Shown here: positions 44,501-59,500 of the stretch, piece by piece
How positions within the stretch are numbered: the first letter of the stretch is position 1
How the letters are laid out: every line of letters starts with the position of its first letter
Position numbers and translations under genes: made by a program
Notes under the pieces: model-generated
The model's database searches: none
What the model was told of the DNA's origin: nothing
Seen by the model: the letters and a program-made list of their open reading frames with translations, nothing else
Source: Ovis canadensis
Taxonomy: Eukaryota > Chordata > Mammalia > Artiodactyla > Bovidae
Assembly: GCF_042477335.2 (NCBI RefSeq)
Contig: NC_091245.1
Span: 87,210,501-87,274,500, forward strand
DNA: 64,000 bases
Direction: 5' to 3'

Positions 44501-47500
44501 GGATGGGCCTAGAGATTGCCATACTGAGTGAAGTAAGTCAGACAAAGGTCAACATCTTATGATATCACTTATATGTGGAATCTAAAAAGAGGTACAATGA
44601 ACTTATTTACAAATAGAAATATCCACAGAATAGAAAAGAAACTTATGGTTACAGGGAGAAACTGGGGAGAGTGATGAATTGGGAGACTGGGATTGACATA
44701 TATACACTACCTATATATAAAATAGGTAACTAATAAGGGCCTACTGTAGCACACAGGGAACTCTACTCAGTACTCAGCTTACATAGGAAGAGTCTAAAAT
44801 CGAGTGGGTATCCATATATGTATAACTGACTCACTATGTTGTATAGTGAAACTAATACAACATTATAAATCAACTATACTCCAATATTTTTTTAAAAAAT
44901 CTTTAAAAAAAGAGTGTAAAGTATTTCACTAATAATTATAAAATATTGTTTTACATGTTAAAATGATAATATTTTAGACATACTGAAATAACTATATTAT
45001 TAAAATGAATTTTGCCTCTTACTTGTATAATGTAGCTAGCGGACAGAATAATTTAAATTATATACGTTGCTCTCATGATATTTCTCTTGGACAGTGCTAA
45101 TCCAAACAGGGAAGTGCTTTTCTGGTACCATTTCACTGCCTGCTCACCTACGTGGAGCATCCTTAAATCCTCTTTCATATACATGATTTTCTTATTCCAG
45201 TTAGAAGAAACTGAACTAGATGGGTTATTTAGGAAAATGGGTTTACAAGTTTCTGATAGAAAAGGTCAAAGAAGACACTCACAGTTCCTTTCGAGGATGT
45301 CTTTAAAGTCGACGGTGTAGGAGACCCACTGGCGAGCCAGGAAGGACTCTGTGAAGCCCCAGATGCTGATGTTCATGGACCTGGCTCCAGGCTCTGAAGC
45401 CAGGCCCGTAAAGTAGATAGGCTCCCTGGTAAACGTGTAGGTTTGCCAGCACTGGCCCTCGTCTGTGGAGAACCTGAAACCACAGTTAGAGGGAGACCGT
45501 GACAAAGGACCAGCGTTTACCGGAGTATCAGGAAACTGCTCCAGCTGTTTCCATCCCAAATCAGAGAACTCTCATATTTAGGTGACGGCTTACCGACTGA
45601 CAACTATATTAATTTCTAATGCCTGCAGTTCACAAGGAAACGGGATTCACTCAAACAGTATGGAAGAAAACGCATTTATAAAAATTCTTCCAAGGGCAAG
45701 AAAGAATAGTGACCCATATAAGAATGGGCTTCTGAATCAATAAACAGAAATTATACAATAAGAACTTGTACTTAAGGAGTCATTTCCCATCCAGAGTGCT
45801 TCAATGCATCCATAATATTCTTGTGGGAAGAAAGAAGAACATTTTTTTTTTAAGTGATTAAAAATGTTAGCTAGCAGAGTCAGGAAAAACACAAAGCCAT
45901 TTAATTTGAGTTGCTCTTAATGCAACCCCTTCAAGCACCTCCCCTGCAGCTCTGCAGAATGCCTAAATCTGAATCAGGGTCCAGAACTTCCCCACAAACT
46001 GAAAAACATCCTGGGGTAGCCCTCTGGGCAGACAGTGTGGGTGGAGCTGAGCTCATGCATACTTAATCACATTGATCGGATGGCTGCTGTGCTCAATGGC
46101 TACGATGATGCCTCCAGAATCCAGGATGGTGTAATAGTGGGGTCCTTCCAGCATCTTCATCCAGGAGTAACCCCCGTCATCTGAGATGTACACATCTGGG
46201 ACCATCACGGAGATGGCATCTCCCACGCTACCTACAACACAGCCCACCATCTCATCAGCACACATCAGCAGTGAAACAGAGAGGATTCACTGTCACAAGA
46301 ATTCTGAATGAGTTTATTCAGATTATTTCCCATCAGGCCTCTTGGAAGAAAAAAAATAGGCCACAACAGTTTGGTAAAGGAAGAGGTCATGCTGCTGCTC
46401 TCTGATAGGAGTCCATGAAAAACCCAAGAAATTCTTGGGTTTATCTTGCAAGAAATTCTGCAAAGGGTGGTAAAAGCCACGGATGGTGGTTTTCTTACAG
46501 GGTTCAATGCTATGACTGAGCTTCAATGTGCTCAACTAGTTCTTCCCACAGAGGTGAGGGAGGGCTGCTTACCATGGGCAATGACTATGCCAACAGCATT
46601 AGGCTCTGACAGTGGGGCCATTGGAACGTTTAGTTTCTGAGAGATGCTATAGGAAGCATGGATATGAAGGCTGCACTGTGGAAAGAAACCAAAGCGTACA
46701 TTAAAACCAAAGGTGTAAATTTTTTTATTCATCTCACAGAGTCTTCTAATAATAAGGCTTTTTAACTTAATAACCCAGACTTCAGTGGGATACTCTTCTT
46801 TTTAAAATTGTGGTTAAAATAACATACCATAAAATTTACATCTTAAAGGGTGCAGTTCAGTAGCGTTAAGGACATTCACACTGTTGTGCAGCCATCACCA
46901 TAATCCATCTCTGAGACTTCCACGTCTTGCAAAACTGAAACTTCTGTGTCCATTAAACCATAACCGCCTATTCCCCCTTTCCCAGACCCTGGTATTCCCA
47001 GACCCTGACACCACTCTACTTTCTTTCTCTATAAATGTGATTGTTAAATTATTATTAAATGCATTATGCATTTAAGAAGCAAGAATATCCCACTGAGCCT
47101 ATAATTCAATAACAACAAAAAAAACAAATAACCCACATTAAAAATGGGCAAAGGACTTGACAAGACATTTCTCTAAAGAAAATGAGAGGCTTCCCAACTT
47201 GATGACTGCCTGCCGTATTTCAGATACTGAACAAGATGTGGTGATTTGAAATAAGACCCAGTCCTGTCTTTAAGAAACATTTCTTAGAAATTAGTTGAGT
47301 TATAAAGCAGGATGGCAATCCTTTAAAAGATGCTTTAAAAGAGGTTCGGGAGACCTCTCCGGTGGTCCAGTGGTTAAGACCCTACCTTCCAATGCAGGGA
47401 GTAAGGGTTTGATCCCTGGTCAGGGAACTAAGGTCCCACATGCCACAGGGTGTTGCCAAGAAAATTACAAAAAATAAACAAGTAAACAAAGAGGTTCAAA

Positions 47501-50500
47501 TTGGTTAAAATGTTAATTTTATGCCATGTGCAATTTTATTGAAGTAAAAAAAGCTTCATGTAAACTGCTGATGAAATGAAGAGCAATGATTAGTTCTAAC
47601 TAACCAGTCCATCCTAAAGGAGATCAGTCCTGAGTGTTCACTGAAGGACTGATGTTGAAACTGAAACTCCAATACTTTGGCCACCTGATGAGAAGAACTG
47701 GCTCATTTGAAAAGACCCTGATGCTGGGAAAGATTGAGGGCAGGAGGAGAAAGGGACGACAGATGATGAGATGGTTGGATGGCATCACCAACTCAATGGA
47801 CATGAGTTTGGGTAAACTCTGGGAGTTGGTAATGGACAGGGAGGCCTGGGGTGCTGCAGTCCATGAGGTCATAAAGAGTTGGACATGACTGAGTAACTGA
47901 ACTGAACTGAAGGACGGTCAGGATTTCCACTAACCCTAATGAACTGGGGGGAGGGGAGACAGGGACGCCCTCCCCAGGAATAACATGGGCTAGAGGCACA
48001 TGCAGGGTGTTCAGGGAGCAGCAGAGTTACAAGGGGTGGGTCGGTGACAACGACAGTGAAATGGGCAACAACAATGAAAAGGCAGAAGAGAACCTGCCAG
48101 GGGAGGAGAGGACCTCCATTCACCAGATCATGGGCAAAAGAGAGCCACAAAGAGTGCTAGGCAGAGAGAGGCACAGCAGCATGAGGGTGGCAAGGTAAGT
48201 AAGGAGGCCACTGCGCCTGTGCCTGTGCCTGAGGTGGGAAGGGCAGGAGCAGGGCAAGGCTAGGGTGGAGGGGTGGGAAGGGGAGCAGGAGGGGAGAGAC
48301 TCCACAATAGTCATGAAGAAACACAAGGGAGAGAGTGTGATGGGAATGGTGTGGGTACATTTATCTCCCACTGGTTGAGTCTCTTAAAACAGAAAGCCCA
48401 GTCAGGACAGCAGAGTACATACCAGCTGTAGGTAGGTACTCAGAAGAGAGCCTGGAATTACCAATGCTGTCACTTTTAAAGGAAACTCCCAGGGTTCTGC
48501 TAAGCTCCTCTCAAATTCTCTAAAAGAATCAGACACAAAGCTTGCTTTTTTTCTTTCCTGTCAAGACCTGTCACTCATGGAACCTGGATCTCCTGCAGCA
48601 ATGCCTTTGAATCTCTAGTTTGTGGCCTTTCCTCAGAGGGCTCAGCTCTTGAATCCACATGTTAGACCAGGTCACCACCTACATCCACAGGCCATGTGGA
48701 GCGCTGGTGGATGGGAAGAGAGGCCAAGTTCTCCTCCATTTGTTTCTGGCCAATACAGCTTTGCACTGCTCATGAATGGCTGGTCAATGGCTTTCTGTAG
48801 AGTTGCTGAAGTCTCATAGCTGCCATCATGACTCCTAACTAATCACTGGCCCATCTGACCACTCTGTGTTCATTCAGCAATTTAGTATAACACAAACTGT
48901 TAGCACAAATTGCAGGTCAAGAGGCAACAGTTAGAACTGGACATGGAACAACAGACTGGTTCCAAACCAGGAAAGGAGTATGTCAAAACTGTATATTGTC
49001 ACCCTGCTTATTTAACTTAAATGCAGAGTACATCATGCAAAATGCTGGGCTGGATGAAACACAAGCTGAAATCCAGATTGCTGGGAGAACTATCAATAAC
49101 CTCAGATATGCAGATGACACCACCTTTACAGCAGAAAGGGAAGAAAAACTAAAGAGCCTCTTGATGAAGGTGAAAGAAAGGAGTGAAAAAGCTGGCTTAA
49201 AACTCGACATTCAGAAAACTAAGATCATGGCATCCAGTCCCATCACTTCATGGCAAATAGATGGGGAAACAATGGAAACGGTGAGAGACTTTATTTTTGG
49301 GGGCTCTAAAATCACTGTAGATGGTGACTGCAATCATAAAGACGCTTGCTCCTTGGAAGAAAAGCTATGACCAACCTGGACAGCATATTAAAAAGCAGAG
49401 ACATTATTTTGCTAACAAAGGTCTGTCTAGTCAAAGCTATGGTTTTTCTAGTAGTCATGTATGGATCTGGTTATGGATGTGAGAGCTGGATTGTAAAGAA
49501 AGCTTAGTGCCAAAGAACTGGTGCTTCTGAACTGTAGTGTTGGAGAAGACTCTTGAGAGTCCCTTGGACTGCAAGGAGATCCAACCAGTCAATCCTAAAG
49601 GAAATCAGTCCTGAATAGTCATTGGAAGGACTGATGCTGAAGTTCAAACTCCAATAATTTAGCCACCTGATGCAAAGAACTGACTCACTGGAAAAGACCC
49701 TGATGTTGGGAAAGATTGAAGGCAAGAGGAGAAGGGGACAACAAAGGTTGAAATGGTTGGATGACATCACCAACTTGATAGACATGAGTCTGAGTAAGCT
49801 CTGGGAGTTGTTGATGGACAGGGGAGCCTGGTATGCTGCAGTCCATGGGGTCGCAAAGAGTCGGACATGACTGAACACCCGAACTAAACTGACTGAAATT
49901 GTTAGCCTTCAGTTTTGGTTTTCTTTAAAGACAAATAAAGCGTAATATTTTAGTCTTTCTTCACAGTTCAAATTTCTTACATCCTAGTTAATTTCAACCT
50001 CTCATTTCCCAATTTTCCACTGTTAGCTGTGGACCCTCAACAAGCCTCATTATTCAAAAGCCCGGCACTAATGAGAGCAGAGCAGAACGGCTGCTTTGCT
50101 CCAAATGCATGTGGCAGAAGGAGTAAGACAAACCTCATTCTTGTTCTTTGCAGTAGCATCGCATTCACTGTTCTCAGGCTTCCTCAGGTGCTTCCACCTT
50201 CCTCCTTGATCAAAAGTGATCATAGTCTGGATAGAGTTATCTGAATAGGAAAAGGATGTCATTAATCTGGATATATTGATTAGGAAGCACCCTAATCAGT
50301 TCAGTTTATCATTGTATAACTTTCTAACAGAGATCATGTAATACCAATAGAACCCTGGAGTCCCACAAGATGTTGACATCCTGTGAAATGGGTCAATACT
50401 GGTGAGTATGATACTTGAAAGAGGCTTCCCACCTGAACAGGGATTCTACTGATTCCAGAAATCATCTAGACTGATACTCTTGAAAAAAGATACCATTTAT

Positions 50501-53500
50501 CTCCTTATCAGCACAATTCTATTCTTCCTTGCTTGCTTGCCCTGGAGGAAAATCTGCAATGGGAAGGCACTCTAATGTGGACTAAGGCCATGATACCAGG
50601 CTTATTTTAGGAAATCTCAGGATTTGAATGTATCTGCATTAAGTCTCAATGAATAATTCCTAGCTTTTGTCTCTTTACCACGCCATATCCTATTTCTCTT
50701 ACACATTTTTTTTTCTTCATGTGTCTTCCCTATTCTCTATTGCTAATGATACATAAACTGTTGCACATTTAAATTAAAAGAAATGCTTTGAGTTTTCTTA
50801 AGGAAAATTTTAAAAAGAAAGCTAATAAAGTAAATTTATTTACCCAATAAATGTTTTATTGCCTATCCACTATATGAAAATTGCTGTAAGGCTTTGGGAA
50901 TATATCTGTGAACAAATTAGAAAAAAAAAAAACAACCTCTGTGGAATATATATTCTAGTAGGGTGAGACAGACAAACACTAGACACTGTAAATAGGTAAA
51001 TTACATAGCGTGTTAGAAAATGCATGCTTTGGAAAAATCTTGTACAGATAACTGGGAAAGAGGGAGTGTATGTGTGGCAGGGAGGCAGACTGACATTTAA
51101 AACAGGATAGTCAGGGCAGGTCTCATCAGAAAGTAACATGACCAATGGCTGGGAGGAGGAAAGTGTTGGCCATGCAGACATCTGGGGAAAGAGGTCACTG
51201 CAAATCTCTTAGCCAAGAGTGTGTGAACCTGATGTGTTTAAGGACTGGCAGAGGACTGGAGTGACTGCAAGAGTAAGCAAAGGTGCAAGGAGCTGGAAGT
51301 GATGTCTGGGATGAACTAGGGGCCAGAATCACTTAGATCCTGTAGACAACTGCAAGGTGTTTACAAAATTAAAACAAACATCCCTCACCTCCTACCAAAA
51401 AAGTAAATACATAAATAAATAAAACCTTAAAAACCTTTGTACTTCAGAGTAATGTGTTTATTTGTTCAACTGGGCTCTGCAGAGCCATTGAAGAGAACAC
51501 AGGAAAAATCTGGGCTGGCTATTGCTCCATCCTTGACAATCAGAAAAGCAGTAAGTGATTCAAACTCCTTCCCACAGACCTGAACTTCCCAATACATAAG
51601 ACTTTTTTCATAAACTAAATAACCTCAAATCTTTCTTTAGGCCTGCTGTTGCTTTGTTCTTTCTTAGTTCTAATCACCATAACTTACTTAAAATAGAGAG
51701 CCAAAATTCACACAGACAGGCTTGCTGGCCAGGCAGGCACCACCGCTGAGGGGACAGGACCATTGGTTTCCCCCAACGCCTCCACTTTGGGCATATTCAG
51801 CTGAGGGACCCACCTTCTGAGAGCACACTTGTCATATAGACCCCACGAAGGGAGGTCACATTGGTGAAGTCCGTCTCGCCACCCGTAGTGGTGTAGAGAT
51901 GTCGGTCCAAGGATTTGGAATAGACAATGCCGCGATCATCCGAGGTAAATATGGTACCAAATCCAGTGTCTGGAATAGGCAAACAAACAAACAAACAAAA
52001 ACCCACCAAGTCTTGGGAGGGAACAGGGAGAAAAACAACACTCTAATCATACACAGGACACACACACGCACACATCAGCCACCTGTCCCTCTTCACGATG
52101 CAGACGCAGACCTGGGAGTTAATCAGGGATTCACAGTTAAGAGCTTCGTGGCCATCTTTAATTCCAGTACCCAGCTTAGTGCCTGAATATAGCAGATGAT
52201 GAATCTCTTTAATAAATTACTCAGACGTTACAAAAAAGCTCTTATATTTTGGTATAATCAGTTATATTTTGGTAGCAGAGGCATTGCATTCAGCTTCATA
52301 TCTTACACATCTTTAAATCTTTTTACTCTAAACGGATGCTTCTCAAACTCTGTGATGATCAATTTTAATATTTTAATTATGTCACAATCTGATGCTTTTG
52401 TAAATATAATGAAAAACTTATCACTAGAAAAATGAAATATAAAAGAAAGAAAAAAATATAATCTTCAAATTTTTTTATTATTAGAGTCAACAGATACAAA
52501 ATTTCTTTGTCACAGAGCTGTAAGAGTTTCTAAATGCTTGCTGCTGCTTTCTGCACTTATTTGTTACTGAAGAATTTGCAAATCAGTACTAGTTCTCTGA
52601 CCATTCGTTGAGCAGCACTGCTCCAGAACACCTGGATGTACCTACAAACCACATTAGAGGGTCAAAGAAAGTGGCCTTTTTAACAGAGGCTACATATCAT
52701 CTCTAAAACAAGTAGGCCACTAATAAATTCCCAGCGGTGAAAAGAAAAATCAAAGAACCCGTCTGCCAATGCAGGAGACATAAGAGATGTGGGTTGGATC
52801 CCTCGGTTGGGAAGATTCCCTGGAGGAGGGCATGGCAACCCATTCCAGCATTCTTGCCTGGAGAATCCCATGAACAGAGGAGCCTGGCAGGCTATAGTCC
52901 ACAGGGTTGAAAAGAGTCAAAAATGAGTCAGCATGCACACTAAGAAGGAAAGCTACTAAAACAGGGTTCGGAGTTTAAGTCTCTATGCAGTCAAGGGTGA
53001 ACCATTTGCAAAGCTCTTACCTCCAGGTTCATCTACATGCATGAACACCATGTCGTCATTAGCTGCTAGAATAGAGTAGAACTGTTCTTGCCCCACAGAT
53101 GGGAGCTGGGCCATGCTCCATGTGTCTCCTTGATCTGTTGACACATGAATCCTTCTTGTTGTATCCTGGAACAAATGCCGATACTTATCTTTTAAATATT
53201 CCACCAAGATGCCATATGCAGTGACATTAATAGGCACATTATTATTTAATAATTATACTCATTACCTATTTCCTCACTAGCTACATCTATTATAAATGAA
53301 AGGTCCTAGTACCAATTATCCAAGCTTTTTCTAACCTCTTGCAAAGATCCAGGCACTGGAACAATCCATTCTATTGTAAGTAAGGTTATCCTGGCTTTCT
53401 CTTTGGCTTCTTCATTCTTGTGTGGCCCTCTAAGATACCAATATTATCCTCCTAAGGCTATGGTTTTTCCTGTGGTCATGTATGGATGTGAGAGTTGGAC

Positions 53501-56500
53501 TGTGAAGAAGGCTGAGCACCGAAGAATTGATGCTTTTGAACTGTGGTGTTGGAGAAGACTCTTGAGAGTCCCCTGGACTGCAAGGAGATCCAACCAGTCC
53601 ATTCTGAAGATCAGCCCTGGGATTTCTTTGGAAGGAATGATGCTAAAGCTGAAACTCCAGTACTTTGGCACCTGATGTGAAGAGCTGACTCACTGGAAAA
53701 GACTCTGATGCTGGGAGGGATTGGGGACAGGAGGAGAAGCGGACAACAGAGGATGAGATGGCTAGATGGCATCATGGACTCGACGGACATGAGTCTGAGT
53801 GAACTCCAGGAGCTGGTGATGGACAGGGAGGCCTGGAGTGCTGCGATTCATGGGGTCGCAAAGAGTTGGACACGACTGAGTGACTGAACTGAAATGAACC
53901 TCTGACATGCCAATTTCCTTCAACAGAGATAAGGGTTTGTTGGGACCATGATGAGCTTGGCTCTGCAGCCATTTGCATATGTTTGCTCAGATAATTCTTA
54001 AAATGATGGCTGCTGCATAGAAGTTTGGTTCCTTTCAGATAGCTCTGGCATCATCGAAAGAATTAGGTAATGGGTCTGGAAAATGGAGATGAAACCCAGG
54101 TTTGGAAGATCATGAAGTAAATCAAAATGTGACACGTCTCTTCTTTAAGGAAGGCTCTCAGAACAGCCATGATGGAGGGAACGGGCCAGGCTGGAAAGAG
54201 GGCAAGCAGAGTCAGAAACTAACATAAGGAGGCTGATCAGGGAATGTTTAGCTGTCAAAAGGGGTCTCCCTCGTGGCTCAACGGTAAAGAATCTGCTTGT
54301 AGTGCAGGAGACTCAGGTTTGATTCCTGGGTCAGGAAGATCCCCTGGAGGAGGGAATGGCAACCCACTCCAGTATCCTTGTCTGGAGAATCCTATGGACA
54401 GAGGAGCCTGGAGGGAACAGCCCACAGGGTCGAAAAGAGTTGGACACAACTGAAACAACTTAGCACGAATCCACAGGTTGAGGCAATTAACATGTACTAT
54501 CTGATAAATAGTTTAAAATAGCTTCTAGACACAGTTCAGCCAGGGCACGAGAATTAGTCTTTTTAAAGTTCAGTGATGAGTCCATTTAACTTACTTTTCT
54601 AACTTACATCTTAGATGTTTACTTTGAATCTTATACTCGCTGTTATAGGTAAAAACTGGAGTTCAAAAGCACATAGTAGAATTTTAATTTTGTGGACACC
54701 AGCAGTGTACAGGCAGCTATCTCTGGAATTACACAGTCTGGTTTCCACCAGAGTTCCACCTAGACAAGTTACTCAATTTCCTAAACTGAGATAACAGTAT
54801 GAACTATAGGGCTCTCGGGAGGATTATTACAAAACTGCTCGAGGGCGTGATGTGTAGTTACCTTGTCTACTTTTCTTATCTCTAATTCTCTCTGAACCCA
54901 CTCCAATCAGTCTCTTAACCACAGTACTCCAAAGAAACTGCTTTCATCAAGGTCACCAACAACCTATACTTTGCCAACTCCAGTGGGTAATTCTCAGAAC
55001 ACATCTAACTCCACATCTCAGCTGAATTTAATGCAGCTGACCATTTCCTCCTCATTGAAACCTTTTCTTCACTTGGCTTTCAAGGTATCACCATGTGCAG
55101 TGACATTAACAGGCACATTATTATTAATAATTACACATCTCATTATCCACTTCCTCACTGGGAACAAGGTCCTATTCTCCCCCCTCACCAGCCCCTCCCT
55201 CTCAGTCGACTCTGCTGGTTTGTTCAGTCTCTCCCCACCATTCCGAGAGGGGCACCAGGGCACCAAGTGCTCAGCCCTCCCACCTCTTCTCAACCTACTC
55301 ATTCCCCTACCAGATGCCATCTAGTCACACAGCTAGACGAGACCATCCATATAATTCTACTATATAATTTTGGGAGATTCATATACCCAAATGCTTACCT
55401 GACATTTTCACCTAGATATCTTACATGCATCTCATATCCAAAACTGAATTCTTGATTTTCTTCCCACAAACTTGCTTCTCCTGCAGTCCTTTCCATATCA
55501 GTAAATGGCACCACCATTCACGCAGTTGCTCAGGCCAAAGACTCTAAAATTATCCTCGATTCATCTTATTCTCTCACAATCTGCATCTAATCTACCAGCA
55601 AACACTATTGGTGATGCATTTAAAAACACATCCATGATCTTACTATGTCTCCCCTCGTCCAATGTTAACAGCCCGGTCCAACCTACTGTCTCTCTCACTG
55701 CTGCTGCTGCTGCTTCCATTCCTGACCCTTAGGTGACACTATGCACACCTATTCCATCAAAACAAACAGCCTGTTAAACCATTCCCCTGCCTGCACCCCT
55801 TTCACAGCTTCCCAATGCACGAAGAATGGAAGCAAGGTCTTCCTCACAACCTACAGAGCCCCTGTGTGATCTGGCCACTGGCTGCCCATCTTGGGACCAC
55901 CCTTTCCCGTGCTGCAGCCCTGCTGCCCTTCTCACTTTTCTTCAGCATTCCAAGCATGCTCCAGCCCGAGGCTCTTTGTGCTCACTTTTTCCTCAGCCTA
56001 GATATCCACGCAGCTACGCTCTCACTTCAGTCGGGTCTCAGAGAGCCCTTCCAAACCACCCTATCTGGAACAGCGCTGCTCCAGTTCCTGCCACTTTTTA
56101 TGTATTTATTCTGTTTTAGGTTTCTTCATAGTTTTAATCTTTACCTGATATTATATCATATTTGTTAGTTTAGTATCTATCTCCCTACTTGAATAGAAAC
56201 TCTGAGAGCAAGACATTTATCTGTTTTGTCCACTGCTATATTCCTAGAACCCAGAAAAGTACCTAGTATACAGTAGGTACTCAAAAAATGTTACACGTTT
56301 CCATTATTTTCATTGGATAATGAGCAAGGAGATTGCTTTTTTCAGAATCCATGTGTGAGAAAAGCCCAAACAACTGGGTCAATACATCCTAAACGGACAC
56401 CAGAATTCAGCTGGTGACACAGGCCACAGTGAAGAGAAGCCCAGAAGAATCAATCAGCCCCGATAAACAGAAGCACTTCCAGATCTAACGGTGACACTGA

Positions 56501-59500
56501 ATACTACCAAAGGCAAGAAGCTCCATCAGTACGTGCACCGAAGCTATCCGTTTGAGGCACATTTACAGAAACATCAGAACCCAAAGAAAAGAGGCAAACA
56601 CCCACCTTATCAGCCATCACAGAGGCAAAAAGGAAACGTCCCCCAAGACCAAATGAGTAGATTTTCACACCAATGGTTTTGAAGCTTTTCCCCAAGTCTG
56701 CAGTTCTTCGTAATTCCAGTGCCCCAAGGTCAGCTTCTTAAACAAGACAAAATGTTAATTAAAATTTCACTTACTGGTGAGCCTCTAGTTCAAAACAATT
56801 GTTTTAGAACTACTCTTAGTTTTATAGCAACAGAATTTTCAATGCTATGCATGTTAATCAGGTAACAATATAAAATGATATAGGAATTGACACAGGAAAT
56901 TCACACTTTGGTTTTACCTTTATACATGTGAAGTTTTATACTGGACAGGAAGAGAGAATTAATTTCAGCACAGTGTTGCATTAAAACACCACAGCATCCT
57001 ACTTTAATTTCTTCATGACACAGTTTGAAATTATCTTATTGTATTTTAAGTTGTATCATTTGAGTTTTGATTTTATGGCTGATCATCCAACATGTATACA
57101 TGAATTTAAGCTCCATGAGAGCAGGCCTCGGGTGTTTTGTTCTCACCATCCTGAGAAGAGTGTTAACATACCACTGCAGGTGTTTGAATGAATGAATACA
57201 TGAAATGAATCTGTTGAACGAATAAAGATTATGCTTTCAGCTTTGCACCACTGACTGGAAAGCCAGTGGCTTCCACCAACACAAACACAGCCCATGCTCT
57301 TTGGCAGAAATCACTATGCATTTCATTTTGTTATTGGTTGTAGCCTAATATTTACTTTATGTACACTGCTAAAATTAAGTATACTGTCTCTGTGTATAGC
57401 CTGCATTTTTTATTTGATCAAGGCACAGCATAGTATTTGGTTGTTCGTGCTTCCAAGATTTTAAAAATCACTAACAGCTAGTTATCTTTAGCTATTAAAA
57501 TTATGAGAGAATGGAAGGATCTTTGATGCTTCTACCTATTACAGCTGAGAATATTCTACCATGAATGGACACCAGGACACTTTTCTGGGACTAAAATATA
57601 CTTACTGCAGGAGCCATTCACATAGGTGGTAAAGAAGATGATGTTTTCTGATCCCCTACAATGAGGCAAAGACAGGGAAAAGACACGGTTCAAGACTGCT
57701 AACAGACTGCGTTAACCTTAGTCACTCAGCTCCAGGCAGGTCTAATAAGCGTCACCCATGGGTACTAGCCAAAACAGCCTTCTCGGATGCTGTACACATG
57801 ATTCTTCCACAGCATCATATCTAGGCGACCCCAGTCTGCTCCCAGGCATTCTCCACACTCCACTACTTCTTTATGTGAACTCTTCCAGCCAGTCAAACTG
57901 GTCTCCTTACACTCTCCAAGCCTGCCTCCTGCATTGGTTCAGACTGTTTCCTTCCTAAAATGTTTTTCTCTTACGTGACTAAATCTTACCCTCACAATAT
58001 TTAAGCTCCAGGTTAAAATCTGGCTCTTCCATGAAGTTTCCTGTCACTCTAACTTGAAGACTTCTTTGCTGCAAACTTCTAGAGTGGTGGTTCTCAACCA
58101 GGGCCGACTTTGCTCCCCAGGGGACATTCTTGGCTGTCACCAGTGGGGCAGGGGAGATGTTACAACTCTTACGTGGGGAGAGACCAAGGATGCTGCTAAA
58201 TATCCTGCACAGGCTTGTCCCCCACAACGAAGAACTATCCAGTCCAAACGCCATTAGTGCTTGGGTTGAGGAATGCTGCTCGAGAGCCCGTACAGCTCTG
58301 TGTCAGCCACCTGGCCATTCCTTTGTCTCTGTTTGGCTATTCTAATTGCCTTGCCTCTCCTACTACACCACTGAATTCTTCACAGCAGGTACTAAGTTTT
58401 GTTGTTTCCCCTTAGAACCTAGTTCACTGCTTTGCATGAACTAAATAATTTAGTTCTTTCATCTGAAGTAGACAACTAGGTCAGAAGTTGAATTATTTAA
58501 ACTCTAACTTGGAAAGGGAGTTCCAAGGAATTAGATTTAGACCTTGATAGGACTTATAGATTAGCACCAGCAAAAGGTGCTGGCTATCAGATATAGAGAA
58601 TAATCTAGGGGTTTCCACTGGGGAGAGGCGAGAAAGGGGTGGGAGATTAAGAGGTGGAAACTACTGTGTATAAAATAAATAAGCTACAAGGATACATAGT
58701 ACAGTGCAGAGAACAAAGCCAATGTTTTATAACTATAAATGGGAGTATAACCTATAAAATTTTTGAATCACTATGTTATACACCTAAAATGATTATAATA
58801 TTATAAATCAACTGTACCTCAATAAAACAAAAAAGGTGCTGGGTCTGAGCACGTTCTTTCAGAGCTTTAGACTGTAAATTTCTAGAAACCAAAGATCTAA
58901 AGGGTGAGTAGACAGCAGCAGCCCAGACCTCATATTTAGACACTATTCAATGAAGCAAGGTAACAAGAGTAAAGATTCTTGTATAAGATACAAAACAAAA
59001 TACCATTTTAAAATAACTCTTTAGTTTTAAAGGTGAGTTTTCTGTTGTTTCCTTTAGCTTTATTGAGGTATAACTGACAAAACTGTAAGACATCTAAAGT
59101 GTACATTGTGGTGATCTGATATATGGATGTAAAGATGAGCTTTAATGATTAAAATTATTATAGTCTTTATCTGAACACACACTACATATTTTAGGTCTAT
59201 CAGGAGCAAAATAATTTGTTAACTTCATTACTTTAAAAATTCCTTCCTGATGAGATCATATAAGATATAAAGACAATTAATTAAAATACATAAAACGAAA
59301 GCAGACACGCGATGCGTACCACAGTAGTGCTATAAAAACCTCATTTAACTAGCATTTCCTAAGAAAGGATGCTTGCTTAAGCATCATTTTTTAAATGTTT
59401 TGGTTAATTTCAATGGACATATTTGGCAATTTCTATATCACACATTTTCCTACCTCCCTAAGCAGAGAACAATAAATACCAAACTCTTCCTTGGGATTAT

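Larger units (their letters stand above)
37354..45473 (-). other. SORT1: SORT1 exons for the 10CC cysteine-rich modules
   Basis: Four exons (45473-45283, 42358-42169, 38148-38032, 37462-37354) run from [10 protein letters not shown] to SNFLSPEKQ. Frequent cysteines ([54 protein letters not shown]) mark the modules packed against the propeller. Human has SVCLCS where this reads SVCPCS. The donor of the second exon is GTATCC, which is weak. Confidence 0.9.
46676..50133 (-). other. SORT1: SORT1 intron with L1, CHR and two BovB fragments
   Basis: Holds an old L1 piece (46797-47075), a CHR, a BovB 3' end and a longer BovB. The stretch 47915-48900 is G/C-rich without a named repeat. Confidence 0.55.
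53166..56605 (-). other. SORT1: SORT1 intron with BovB, Bov-tA, MIR and L2
   Basis: The repeats named account for most of 53450-56290. The part next to the 56606 donor (56300-56605) is unique. Confidence 0.6.

Noticed and set aside
48996-49370. A 124-codon frame that could be called a gene
   Set aside because: It is the reverse-transcriptase remnant of a truncated BovB LINE.
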